This document shows, in pieces, positions 16,917-24,466 of a stretch of DNA of 30,718 nucleotides. Source of the stretch: Desulfurococcales archaeon (GTDB taxonomy: Archaea; Thermoproteota; Thermoprotei_A; Sulfolobales; Acidilobaceae). Both the position numbers and the translations under genes were made by a program. Under the pieces are notes generated by a model. The model had not been told where the DNA came from and searched no databases. It saw only the letters and a program-made list of their open reading frames with translations. The stretch covers positions 1 to 30,718 of the forward strand of contig WAOU01000020.1 of NCBI GenBank assembly GCA_015521095.1. Direction: 5' to 3'. Within the stretch, counting starts at the first letter, position 1. The number at the start of each line of letters is the position of its first letter.

Positions 16917-17857
16917 GATGTAGCTATGGCGAAGTGGTAATGACCAGATCCCTTATACTTGGTCAGACTCTCGGATTACCAGCGCCTAAAGGTTATTGTG
17001 TGTTTATGCCTAAGTATAAGGTGTGTGATTCTCCAAGCCCGTGGCGTCTGAGAAGTGTTAGTCTCTGCAGAATAATCAGGGGATATGGCCCCCTAGGAAT
17101 AATAAGAGCTGTCAAGAGATCAAACATAAAGACAGAAAACGTTGACTTGTATGGAGGACGGATCCCTATAATACGAGTAGAAGAGATATTCTTCAAAATT
17201 ACTCCTAAAGAAGCGATAAAGAGAATAATTAGTGGCGAGACACAGGACTCTGAGAGAAACATACAGGGTATATTGAAGAAAATACTAGAGGACTCTGGTC
17301 TCTCGATAGAAGATGTCGGTGTAACTGGTTCATATGCCGGTGGGTACTTCCATAAGGATTCAGACCTTGATATTATCGTTTATGGATCCGAGAACGTCAA
17401 AGTGATGTACGAATTATTCGTCGAGAAATATGGTTTTAAGAATAACCCTGAAGCAGTTATTCAGAGAAAACTTCTCGGAGGAGTCATTGTAAAGCCAATG
17501 ATATCTCTTTCCTGGAGAAGGGGGGAAGCCTGGTCTAATAACGATAAGGTCCATGTGACATGGATAGGATACGATGTTGAAAACACAATTCGTCTCGCCA
17601 AGATAATAGAAGGAAAACCCCCCGTAAAGAGGGTGTCTGTTAACTCGATTGTTGAGCCCGGCCAAATATCAGCCCTTACATATCCTCCCTGGATAACAAC
17701 TAGTGATGGTAGAATTATCGTATCGTACGAGTATAATGTCGGAGAAGTATTCTATAGCGGAGGCAAAATTAGGGTTTCTGGACTGGCATCCGAAAAAGGA
17801 GAAGTAGTATATCTAGGGCTAACAGAATATCCTGGAGAAGTCTCGATTCACGATTAA
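16856..17857 (+). CDS. Nucleotidyltransferase-fold protein, copy 2
   Basis: A second nucleotidyltransferase-fold protein directly after copy 1. The core motif is GVTGSYAGGYFHKDSDLDIIV (GS at 158-159, Asp170 and Asp172 from this start). As in copy 1, no third acidic residue is obvious on the following strand (GGVIVKPMISLSW). The C-terminal ~90 residues are rich in beta strands and contain VEPGQISALTYPPWI, echoing copy 1. The start is uncertain: ATG 16856 has a perfect GGAGGT 4 bases upstream, ATG 16889 has GGGAGG 7 bases upstream, and ATG 16940 lies beyond the stop of copy 1. The first is listed, giving a 61-base overlap. Probably one transcript with the radical SAM gene. Confidence 0.75.
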   Translation: MDNYAGLGGRDMAYASREDIGCSYGEVVMTRSLILGQTLGLPAPKGYCVFMPKYKVCDSPSPWRLRSVSLCRIIRGYGPLGIIRAVKRSNIKTENVDLYGGRIPIIRVEEIFFKITPKEAIKRIISGETQDSERNIQGILKKILEDSGLSIEDVGVTGSYAGGYFHKDSDLDIIVYGSENVKVMYELFVEKYGFKNNPEAVIQRKLLGGVIVKPMISLSWRRGEAWSNNDKVHVTWIGYDVENTIRLAKIIEGKPPVKRVSVNSIVEPGQISALTYPPWITTSDGRIIVSYEYNVGEVFYSGGKIRVSGLASEKGEVVYLGLTEYPGEVSIHD

Positions 17858-17868
17858 GATCTCCGGTG

Positions 17869-18231
17869 TTAGCTTCTCTCAGGTATAGGATGTGTTGCCG
17901 ACAGGAGATCTATGGCTTTTTCTAAAATCTGTTTTTTCTCCGCAGGATCCTCTGTAGCTATGGCCTTAACTAAATAGGATAGTATCTTGTAGAGTCTAGC
18001 GATTTCGTATGAGTTTTGGGTAACTCGCGATGAGAGATTGTTGACATTAGCGTTTATCGAGTCTATTAGTAGTTCAAGAACTAACAGTAGCTCGTCTAAA
18101 TCGCCAGCGTGGTGATGATGGTGATGGTGATGATCATGTGCATGGCTTTCTTCTACTTCTTGAACTATTTGATGTATATCTTCTGCCTTCTTTGGAAGGG
18201 TCATTCTCTTGCGCTTTTTTCGTTCACTCAT
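17869..18231 (-). CDS. Histidine-run coiled-coil protein
   Basis: A 120-residue soluble protein. A basic N-terminus (SERKKRKRMTLPKK) is followed by HAHDHHHHHHHHAGD (about residues 30-44), then two helical segments (LDELLLVLELLIDSINANVNNLSSRV and SYEIARLYKILSYLVKAIATED) with coiled-coil heptads. The histidine block would bind nickel, zinc or copper ions, so metal storage or a metal chaperone is possible, though no known hydrogenase or urease accessory domain is present. The ATG has GGTG 8 bases upstream. It is convergent with the second nucleotidyltransferase gene, 11 bases apart. No family recognised. Confidence 0.7.
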   Translation of the reverse strand: MSERKKRKRMTLPKKAEDIHQIVQEVEESHAHDHHHHHHHHAGDLDELLLVLELLIDSINANVNNLSSRVTQNSYEIARLYKILSYLVKAIATEDPAEKKQILEKAIDLLSATHPIPERS

Positions 18232-18414
18232 TCTTCCTGCACCTAATTGTACCGTATTTAGTGGAGTGGTTTTTTACGAGAGTTAAAAGCTCTATGTATT
18301 AATGATATATTAAATAAATAGCATCAGCTGATCCGGCTGAGGTTCAAAAGTAATAGTCAATACTATTATAGATCGTACAAAATACTTCATGATAAAGTGG
18401 ATGTGGTGGTTGAA

Positions 18415-18675
18415 ATGAAGGACAGGTTATTGAACCCGAAACTGATAGAGCTAGAAGGAATGGCCATGGTTGGCCAGGTAAAGAAGGTATCTATGGAGCC
18501 ATGCGAAGATTCTAGATTTCCCAAGGAGTGGAAACGCCTGCGCGCTATATTAGAGGATGGTACTATTTATGAAACTGGATGCATGGATCCTGAATCCGCG
18601 AAGAGAAACTATATGGTTCTTAGCTTGTATATTAGAAATTGGTCGAAAGATATAGTAATAGAGAAGAAGGAATAA
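18415..18675 (+). CDS. Hypothetical protein, 86 residues
   Basis: A small soluble protein with a likely beta-rich core: LIELEGMAMVGQVKKVSMEPCED, then WKRLRAILEDGTIYETGCMDPESAKRNYMVLSLYIRNW. Two cysteines are present but no metal pair. The ATG at 18415 is chosen because GGTGG ends 5 bases before it; the frame also allows a GTG six codons earlier. I do not recognise the family. It is followed after 25 bases by the C/D sRNA. Confidence 0.6.
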   Translation: MKDRLLNPKLIELEGMAMVGQVKKVSMEPCEDSRFPKEWKRLRAILEDGTIYETGCMDPESAKRNYMVLSLYIRNWSKDIVIEKKE

Positions 18676-18700
18676 TTATAATAATTTATTAAAAAGATTT

Positions 18701-18759
18701 TGGTCGATGATGTATGGTATTACCGCTGACTTTGTGATGAGTAGGGCTGTCTGAGACCA
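18701..18759 (+). ncRNA. C/D box sRNA guiding 16S rRNA methylation (predicted)
   Basis: All four boxes are visible: C ATGATGT (18707-18713), D' CTGA (18726-18729), C' GTGATGA (18734-18740, perfect consensus) and D CTGA (18751-18754). They are closed by the terminal stem TGGTC (18701-18705) with GACCA (18755-18759). The C/D ends make a textbook kink-turn (bulge GAT, G-A pairs, U-U, G-C). The D' guide TGGTATTACCG (18715-18725) is an 11-base perfect complement of 16S positions 30695-30705 in this window. By the N-plus-five rule the methylated base is A30699, equal to E. coli A532 in the 530 loop. The D guide (18741-18750) has target sequence ACAGCCCUAC, not found here. AATTATAATAA (18673-18683) is the likely TATA box. 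Confidence 0.88.
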
Positions 18760-18809
18760 CGGAAATCTGTCTATTCTAATAATAATGTAAATAATAAAAA
18801 TTATTAGAT

Positions 18810-19244
18810 CTACATCTTGACTAGGATCCGTGACGGTATTCCATTCTCGTATATTACTTCAAGTGTCAGATCTAGGTCGCCTAGTCTTACTAGTGGATCC
18901 ATGTCTTTTCTTACTCTTTCTAGAGCTATTATTCGGTTTTGGAGACTTCTCACGACATCGACGAGTATGTCAAATTCCTGCTTTGGAGTAGGATTGATTA
19001 TAGCTTTGGCCTGGCCGAGAGGTATCTCGGTTCCTCCAAGCTTTCCTCCACCTGTAGCAGTAGAGAGTAAATTCTCTAGTTTAACAAGCACTTCTGCTTT
19101 TGCCTTAGCACTCTCAAGTCTCCTGAGCAGCTCTCCTAGTTCACCCTTGAGTCTAGTTATCTCCGCGTCGAGTTCCTTAATTAGGTCTCCGACACTCGAG
19201 TATCTCTTTATATCGAGAAGTTTGGTTTGTCCTGTCGACGCCAT
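18810..19244 (-). CDS. Coiled-coil protein, unknown function
   Basis: A 144-residue protein with two long helices (IKELDAEITRLKGELGELLRRLESAKAKAEVLVKLENLL and EFDILVDVVRSLQNRIIALERVRKDM) joined by a glycine-rich turn (TATGGGKLGGTEIPLG), ending in short strands (GDLDLTLEVIYENGIPSRILVKM). The helix-turn-helix hairpin resembles prefoldin-like chaperone subunits in general shape, but no specific family match is claimed. The ATG at 19244 has GGAGG 8 bases upstream. The frame extends nine codons further to a TTG without a site. Its neighbour downstream is the sRNA on the other strand. Confidence 0.65.
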   Translation of the reverse strand: MASTGQTKLLDIKRYSSVGDLIKELDAEITRLKGELGELLRRLESAKAKAEVLVKLENLLSTATGGGKLGGTEIPLGQAKAIINPTPKQEFDILVDVVRSLQNRIIALERVRKDMDPLVRLGDLDLTLEVIYENGIPSRILVKM

Positions 19245-19396
19245 TTTTGAACCCTCCAATATCCTTTCCAATCATTATTTTATGATGTGCCATTTCGTTA
19301 TTTTAGTTTTAATGATATAAATCAAGAACAGGGGTTACATAGGAGAATAAAGTGTCTAACTGATAAAGGGGTATTCGGCTAATGCGAGGCAAAATA

Positions 19397-19735
19397 ATGG
19401 ATCCAAAAGAGATAGCAGAGAGGTTTGTTAGATCTTTATCCTCTAGTCTACACGCTTTCATATTTGATTCGTCCTTGGTCGATCCAGGCATAGTATCTAG
19501 AATAGTTGCGGTTTCTGGAACGGACCAGTATCTCAAAAGGTTCGTCAAGGATAACGTAGTTGTATACACATTAGACGTCTCTAAGCTAGAAAAAAGATGT
19601 AGGATGGAGACATGCAGGAATGTTCCCAGGGAACGCTACAGGATTTGCTTATCTGAGTGCTTAAAAAAGCAGACTGATGATATGGCGAGAGTTGTTGCTC
19701 AAAGTATAATGGATGCTGTTGATCTTTTAGGATGA
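19397..19735 (+). CDS. Hypothetical cysteine-containing protein beside ZPR1
   Basis: A 112-residue soluble protein. An alpha/beta N-terminal part (FIFDSSLVDPGIVSRIVAVSGTDQYLKRFV, VVVYTLDVSKLEKR) is followed by a cysteine segment with spacing C-x4-C-x9-C-x3-C (RCRMETCRNVPRERYRICLSEC) and a final helix. Four cysteines in this pattern could hold zinc or form disulfides. The ATG at 19397 has GCGAGG 7 bases upstream; an earlier ATG at 19382 lacks one. Its stop lies 10 bases before the ZPR1 gene, so the two are very likely co-expressed. No family recognised. Confidence 0.65.
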   Translation: MDPKEIAERFVRSLSSSLHAFIFDSSLVDPGIVSRIVAVSGTDQYLKRFVKDNVVVYTLDVSKLEKRCRMETCRNVPRERYRICLSECLKKQTDDMARVVAQSIMDAVDLLG

Positions 19736-19745
19736 GGGAAGCCTA

Positions 19746-20342
19746 ATGGACGACGAGAATAAAATTGAAGAAGTAGAGCTAAGGGAGCCCATTCTTCTGT
19801 ATAGTGACGTGATTGTATGCCCTGTATGCGGGGAAAAATCCCTCGAAGTATCATCGTATTTGTATAGTGTTGATTATTTTGACAGGATATTGATGACCAG
19901 AGGTATATGCACTAATTGCGGCTATAAGTTTAGAGACGTGAAGCTAGCTGAGCCAACACGTCCTAAGAAGATTATCGTCCATGTCCAGGGCGAAAAACAG
20001 CTAAGATACTTGCTTGTTAAATCGGCATATTCTTATCTAGCAATATTAGAAAAAGGCTATGAGATGATACCAGGCCCGGCAAGCACGGGTTTTATAACTA
20101 CAGTTGAGGGTGTTCTTCACAGGTTCCAGGAGGCTTTATCGATTGCATGCAGTGACACAGATAATGAACAGTGTCGTCAGGAAAAGAAGTGGCTTAAGAG
20201 AGCTATAGATGGGCTGGAGAAGTTCACGCTCGTTATATGTGATTATGAGGGTGCTTCTAAAGTTGTAGGAGATGATGTAGAGGAAGAACCACTCGATGAC
20301 TATTGTATTGGAAAGAAGCCTGAGTGGTTAGAGCTCCCATAG
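19746..20342 (+). CDS. ZPR1-related zinc finger protein
   Basis: A 198-residue archaeal ZPR1 protein. A C4 zinc finger opens it: CPVCGEKSLEVSSYLYSVDYFDRILMTRGICTNCG (Cys pairs about 35 residues apart, residues ~26-29 and ~55-58). The A-domain beta barrel follows (RDVKLAEPTRPKKIIVHV, LRYLLVKSAYSYLAILEKGYEMIPGPASTGFITTVEGVLHRF). Eukaryotic ZPR1 has two such units and acts as a folding chaperone for the elongation factor eEF1A; the archaeal form has one, and its role is less well known. The start is ATG with GAGG upstream. It appears to be in an operon with the preceding cysteine-containing gene. Confidence 0.9.
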   Translation: MDDENKIEEVELREPILLYSDVIVCPVCGEKSLEVSSYLYSVDYFDRILMTRGICTNCGYKFRDVKLAEPTRPKKIIVHVQGEKQLRYLLVKSAYSYLAILEKGYEMIPGPASTGFITTVEGVLHRFQEALSIACSDTDNEQCRQEKKWLKRAIDGLEKFTLVICDYEGASKVVGDDVEEEPLDDYCIGKKPEWLELP

Positions 20343-20361
20343 ACGTGATTTTTGATGAGCG

Positions 20362-20883
20362 TTACTCAACTTTGATTTCTGTCTCTTCCTTCGTCTCTTT
20401 CTTTTCCTTTTTCTTTAGCTTGATATCCAGCACTCCGTTCTTATACTTCGCGACTGCAGTCCTTGGATCGACTTTTACCGGTAGCTCGATTCTCTTATAG
20501 TACTTTTTACCATTCTCGGCACGGATCTCAACATAGTCTTCTGTCGCTTTCACCTTTATCTTCTCTTTTGGTATTCCAGGTAGCTCTGCTATTACCCATA
20601 CTTCGTCGTCTGCGTCTATTACATCTACTAGAGGCTCTATCTCCTCTGAGACTATGGTCTTACCAAACTTAGTCTTTCTAATGTTTCCAAACTCTTCGAC
20701 TCGTGGAACACCGTCAGGACCTATTGTTATCCTTACGCCATAATAGTACGGTCCACGTATATTAGAACCTCCTTCACGTAGAAGCCTTTCGAATTCTTCT
20801 TCAAAGCTCCTCATAGTGTCCTCGATGTCTCTGATTATTTCGTCGAATATGTCGAATATGCTTCTTCTCTTTCTCCACTCCAT
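20362..20883 (-). CDS. Small heat shock protein, Hsp20/alpha-crystallin family
   Basis: A 173-residue ATP-independent chaperone that forms oligomers and holds unfolding proteins. A charged N-terminal arm (FDIFDEIIRDIEDTMRSFEEEFERLL) leads to the alpha-crystallin domain (about 85-155): VWVIAELPGIPKEKIKVKATEDYVEI, YYKRIELPVKVDP and YKNGVLDIKLKK. A short lysine/glutamate tail ends EIKVE, where I-K-V serves as the I-x-I/V anchor for assembly. The start at 20883 is preferred because GGAGGTGA ends 5 bases before it; other methionines upstream lack a site. It is divergent from the geranylgeranyl reductase gene. No HSP operator is recognised. Confidence 0.93.
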   Translation of the reverse strand: MEWRKRRSIFDIFDEIIRDIEDTMRSFEEEFERLLREGGSNIRGPYYYGVRITIGPDGVPRVEEFGNIRKTKFGKTIVSEEIEPLVDVIDADDEVWVIAELPGIPKEKIKVKATEDYVEIRAENGKKYYKRIELPVKVDPRTAVAKYKNGVLDIKLKKKEKKETKEETEIKVE

Positions 20884-20969
20884 TTCAGTCACCTCCATTT
20901 TAGAAGAATATAGTATTTTAGTGTACTTATTCATTTGGAGGAAAAACAGTTATCATACGCATTTTATCG

Positions 20970-21017
20970 AAGACCAATATTTATCTATACTTAATAGTGC
21001 ATTTGAAAAGTGGTCTT
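20970..21017. repeat. Inverted repeat around the promoter of the reductase gene
   Basis: AAGACCA (20970-20976) and TGGTCTT (21011-21017) are perfect 7-base inverted arms flanking the TATA-like TATTTATC and the expected start site of the reductase gene. It could be an operator or a leader hairpin. A 7-base match over this span can also arise by chance. Confidence 0.25.
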
Positions 21018-21044
21018 ACTAGTAGTCTAGACAGGGTGGAGATA

Positions 21045-22421
21045 GTGTCGGATAATCGTTTGAAATACGACGTAGTAGTAGTAGGCTTGGGACCTGCTGG
21101 CTCATCGCTTGTTTACTTATTAAGAAATACTGGGTTGAAGGTTGCTGGCATCGATCTCGTAGACTGGGATGGTATTTGGGGAAAGCCATGTGGTGACGCA
21201 ATAGGAGAGCATCATTTTGATGAGACAGGTCTTCCAAAGCCATCAGGCCCATCACTAAAGAACCGCGTTGAAGGAATCGACATTTACAGTCCATCGGAGG
21301 AAATACGACTACGTGTAAAGGGCCTAGGCTACATAATAGACAGGAACGAGTATGGAAAAATGCTTCTTAAGGAGGCAGAGAAGGCTGGAGTAGACCTATA
21401 TCTCAAAACACAGGTCAAGGCACCCATACTTGAAGACGGTAAACTAATTGGTGTAAAAGCAAAGAATTCGAATGGAGAATTAGTCTTTGAAGCGAAAATA
21501 GTAGTAGACGCAACGGGCACCGGCGCTGTTCTGAGAAGACGTCTTCCTAAGACTTGGCCAGTAAACGAGCCTCTAAAGTCAACAGACGCGAACATAGCAT
21601 ATAGAAAAATACTAGATCTAGAAGATACTATCGAGGACTATCAATACATTAGGATCTACGTCAACCAGAGGATCGCCCCTGGAGGATACTGGTGGTTCTT
21701 CCCAGAGGGGCCTAGCAGCGTTAACGTAGGTCTAGGAGTACAGGGAGGAAGAGGTTATCCGAGTCCCAAGGAAATATATGAAAAAGAACTAGCGCACCGC
21801 CCAGAGCTGAGAAATGTCAAACGAGTAAAAGCAGATGCAGGAGCAATGGTGCCAACAAGAAGACCAGCAAACACACTCGTATGGGACAACTTCCTAGGAA
21901 TAGGAGACAATGGATACACAGTAAACCCCGTTCACGGCGGAGGAATGGGATATGCAATGAGCGCCGCCTTCTACGCATCAAAGGCTATAGTCGAGGCATT
22001 CGAGAAAGGCGACTTCTCCAGATACGGTCCACTATGGAAGACCAATCTAGACTATATGAAAGGTATAGGAGCGAAGCAAGCGGCACTAGACATATTCAGG
22101 ATATACCTGCAGTCACTGACCGACGAAGAAATAGAATGGGCTCTTAAGAACGGAGTAGTAAAAGCAGACGACGCATATACAATAAGCGCCGACGGAGAGC
22201 TAAAAGCAAACCTAGGCGTGCTCGACAAAGCACGAGTCCTCATAAGCATGCTCAAACGTCCAGTAATGCTACTTCAGCTAAGAACTGTAGGAAACTATAT
22301 GAAGGAGATAAAGAACCTCTATCAGGAATATCCAGAGAACCCCGATGATCTTGAAAAATGGGTAAGCAAGGTAGAAGATCTCTACTCTAGATTCAAATCA
22401 GAGCTAGGTATAGAATGGTAA
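21045..22421 (+). CDS. Geranylgeranyl reductase family protein (archaeal lipid saturation)
   Basis: A 458-residue flavoprotein of the geranylgeranyl reductase family, which saturates the isoprenoid chains of archaeal membrane lipids. Seen: the dinucleotide fold YDVVVVGLGPAGSSLVYLL, the active-site region GKPCGDAIGEHHF, the second FAD motif VVDATGTGAVLRRRL, WWFFPEGPSSVNVGLGVQGG, and GIGDNGYTVNPVHGGGMGYAMSAA. These are typical of crenarchaeal digeranylgeranylglycerophospholipid reductase. The GTG at 21045 follows GGGTGGAG; the frame is open from a GTG at 20997 that lacks a site. Several paralogues usually exist per genome, so the exact substrate (lipid or quinone side chain) is inferred. Confidence 0.9.
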   Translation: MSDNRLKYDVVVVGLGPAGSSLVYLLRNTGLKVAGIDLVDWDGIWGKPCGDAIGEHHFDETGLPKPSGPSLKNRVEGIDIYSPSEEIRLRVKGLGYIIDRNEYGKMLLKEAEKAGVDLYLKTQVKAPILEDGKLIGVKAKNSNGELVFEAKIVVDATGTGAVLRRRLPKTWPVNEPLKSTDANIAYRKILDLEDTIEDYQYIRIYVNQRIAPGGYWWFFPEGPSSVNVGLGVQGGRGYPSPKEIYEKELAHRPELRNVKRVKADAGAMVPTRRPANTLVWDNFLGIGDNGYTVNPVHGGGMGYAMSAAFYASKAIVEAFEKGDFSRYGPLWKTNLDYMKGIGAKQAALDIFRIYLQSLTDEEIEWALKNGVVKADDAYTISADGELKANLGVLDKARVLISMLKRPVMLLQLRTVGNYMKEIKNLYQEYPENPDDLEKWVSKVEDLYSRFKSELGIEW

Positions 22422-22461
22422 TACAAGTTTAACAGTTAGGTATTCTAGACTGTTTTTCCGC

Positions 22462-23037
22462 CTATAACTTGAGAACCATAACATACGCGTCTTCTCCATC
22501 TCTGTAATACTCTCTCACGATTCTTGCTTTCTTGAATCCAAATTTCTCATATAGCCTTATAGCTCCTATGTTTGAGACACGGACTTCCAAGTAAATAGAC
22601 ACGACCTTGTATACGTTTTTCATAGCATCAATAGTATGCTGGAGAAGGGCGCTACCAATGCCTCTACCTCTATATTCTTCCAGCACAGCTATGGAGATCA
22701 GATGTCCGACCCGTGTAGGAGCAGAGAACATATGCTTCATCTTGTCTATTATTCCGACCGATCCTTCTTCTAGCTCATTATATACGCCGAGTAGAACAGG
22801 ATCTATAGTATATTCTACACGTGACATAGAGTAACCAACAATAGTGTCGTCAATTTCAGCCACAAAAAAGCTCTCTCCCCACTCATTTAGAATAGATAAG
22901 AAGAACCCATACCAATAGTTTTCCGGGAGAGATCTCATGTTCACTAACATGACCGACGGTAAGTCTTCTACTTTCGCTTTCCGTATTATGAATCCTGCCT
23001 TATTGTCTCGTGCTTTCAGGGGCTCTGAAATCACCAT
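22462..23037 (-). CDS. GNAT N-terminal acetyltransferase (RimI/Ard1-like)
   Basis: A 191-residue GNAT enzyme. The acetyl-CoA loop is YRGRGIGSALLQHTI (about 120-134), preceded by the strand GHLISIAVLEEY and followed by SIYLEVRVSNIGAIRLYEKFGFKKARIVREYY, the usual end of RimI/Naa10-type protein N-acetyltransferases. The N-terminal IIRKAKVEDLPSVMLVNMRSLPENYWYGFF matches archaeal Ard1 (Ssol NAT) proteins, which acetylate the N-termini of many cytoplasmic proteins including Alba. An acidic insert (YNELEEGSVGIIDKMKHMFSA) lies in the middle. The ATG start has GGT-rich sequence upstream. It stands alone between two plus-strand genes. Confidence 0.9.
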   Translation of the reverse strand: MVISEPLKARDNKAGFIIRKAKVEDLPSVMLVNMRSLPENYWYGFFLSILNEWGESFFVAEIDDTIVGYSMSRVEYTIDPVLLGVYNELEEGSVGIIDKMKHMFSAPTRVGHLISIAVLEEYRGRGIGSALLQHTIDAMKNVYKVVSIYLEVRVSNIGAIRLYEKFGFKKARIVREYYRDGEDAYVMVLKL

Positions 23038-23191
23038 TACCTATACCACCACGGCGCAATAGAGTTTTGAACCACGAGTCTTCTGCTTATGATTCTTCAA
23101 GTATTTCATTTGAGGTAGTGGAGCGAATATAGATTACCCTGTTAACCTACTATTCAGATAGTGGTGCTAGTTATAGGGTAGAGCGTGATAA

Positions 23192-24460
23192 TTGTTGACG
23201 AAGAAATCGCTATGGAGTAGGGAGGTGTGGCATCCTACTAGCGATATACATGGTAGCGTCAACAAGTATCTAGCAGGGAAATGTATAGTTGTAGGGCTCA
23301 CTGGAAGCGTAGCGGTCTACAAATCGATAGATATGGCGAGATGGCTTATTCGTCGCGGAGCAAACGTAATATTTGCAGCCACGCGACCTGTGCTGGACTT
23401 TATAGGAGAAAAACTATTGTACTGGGCTTCTGGAGTGCCCCCGATAATAGATATGGGAGGGGAAGTAGAGCATATTTCGCTCATGCGTGGATGTGATGGC
23501 ATGATTGTTGCTCCTGCAACTCTTTCAACGCTTTCAAAGATGGCGTATGGCGTCCTCGACAACCCTGTTAGTCTAATGGCGGTGTCCTTCGCGGGCCAAG
23601 GGAAACCAGTAGTTGTCGTACCTGCGATGCACTACAATATGATGAATAGTAGAGCGTTCAGAAGAGTAATAGACCTGTTAGTCCAGGACGGAATAAGAGT
23701 CATCCCTCCGATAATAGAAGAAGACGTAGCAAAATACCCTGATCCCGCGCTCGTAGGTAGAGCTGCTGCGGCTTATCTATCCCGGGGCGAGGATCTGCGT
23801 GGAAAAACGGTTCTAGTAACAGCAGGTGCTACTAGAGAATGGCTGGATCCTGTTAGGTTTATATCGAATCCCAGCAGTGGGAGAATGGGAGTAGAGGTAG
23901 CAGTTGAAGCATGGGCTAGAGGAGCTAGGGTTGTACTTGTCCATGGTGCCATGAAGGTCGAAGCTCCGCACTTCGTAGATCAAGTATGGGTTAACACGAC
24001 TAAAGATATGCGGGAGGCTGTTGAACGGATAGTTGAGAATAATAAAATCGATATTATGGTTGCAACCGCTGCTCCAGCCGATTATACGCCTGAGAAGACA
24101 GTATCAGGAAAAATAAGGAGTGGAAAGATCCTTGAGCTAAAGCTTGTACCCACACCCAAGGTCGTTGAAGCGGCCTCTGGAAAAGTAGGATCTTTAGTAG
24201 TGTTCGCCGCAGAAACCGTTGAGTCCGTCGAGGACCTTGTTGATGCAGCTGGGGAGAAGATGGATAAGTACGGTGCAGATGTGGTTGTGGCTAATAACGT
24301 GGCGACGCTTGGAGCAGGTTTTGGTTCGGATTTTCTCGATGTTTTATTATTATGGAGGAGGAAGGATCGTGTTATAAAGGAAGTACTTGGGAAGATAAAT
24401 AAAGAGATACTTGCTAGGAGAATACTAGATACAGTTCTTAACGTTGTAAGCGAAGGGTGA
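23192..24460 (+). CDS. coaBC: Bifunctional phosphopantothenoylcysteine synthetase/decarboxylase
   Basis: A 422-residue bifunctional CoA enzyme. The N-terminal CoaC domain (about 30-200) is an FMN decarboxylase: VVGLTGSVAVYKSIDMARWL, the catalytic histidine in GEVEHISLMRGCDGMIVAPAT, and PAMHYNMMNS. The C-terminal CoaB domain joins cysteine to phosphopantothenate: TVLVTAGATREWLDPVRFISNPSSGRMG, ATAAPADYTPE and VVANNVATLGAG. It starts with TTG TTG after GTGAT; which TTG is used is unclear. It is the first gene of a run with nadE and the two archaea-specific pantothenate genes, together covering four steps of cofactor synthesis. Confidence 0.94.
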   Translation: MLTKKSLWSREVWHPTSDIHGSVNKYLAGKCIVVGLTGSVAVYKSIDMARWLIRRGANVIFAATRPVLDFIGEKLLYWASGVPPIIDMGGEVEHISLMRGCDGMIVAPATLSTLSKMAYGVLDNPVSLMAVSFAGQGKPVVVVPAMHYNMMNSRAFRRVIDLLVQDGIRVIPPIIEEDVAKYPDPALVGRAAAAYLSRGEDLRGKTVLVTAGATREWLDPVRFISNPSSGRMGVEVAVEAWARGARVVLVHGAMKVEAPHFVDQVWVNTTKDMREAVERIVENNKIDIMVATAAPADYTPEKTVSGKIRSGKILELKLVPTPKVVEAASGKVGSLVVFAAETVESVEDLVDAAGEKMDKYGADVVVANNVATLGAGFGSDFLDVLLLWRRKDRVIKEVLGKINKEILARRILDTVLNVVSEG

Positions 24461-24466
24461 TGGGGG

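Noticed and set aside
18300..18345. Possible C/D sRNA with ATGATAT and two CTGA boxes
   Set aside because: No C' box, no closing stem, and the CTGA copies are too close together to define guides.
18817..19320. 167-codon plus-strand frame opposite the coiled-coil gene
   Set aside because: Serine/leucine-rich translation typical of an antisense shadow; the minus-strand gene has a proper start signal.
19285..19365. ATGATG, ATGATAT and CTGA elements before the gene at 19397
   Set aside because: Spacing between boxes is far too long for a guide RNA and no terminal stem forms.
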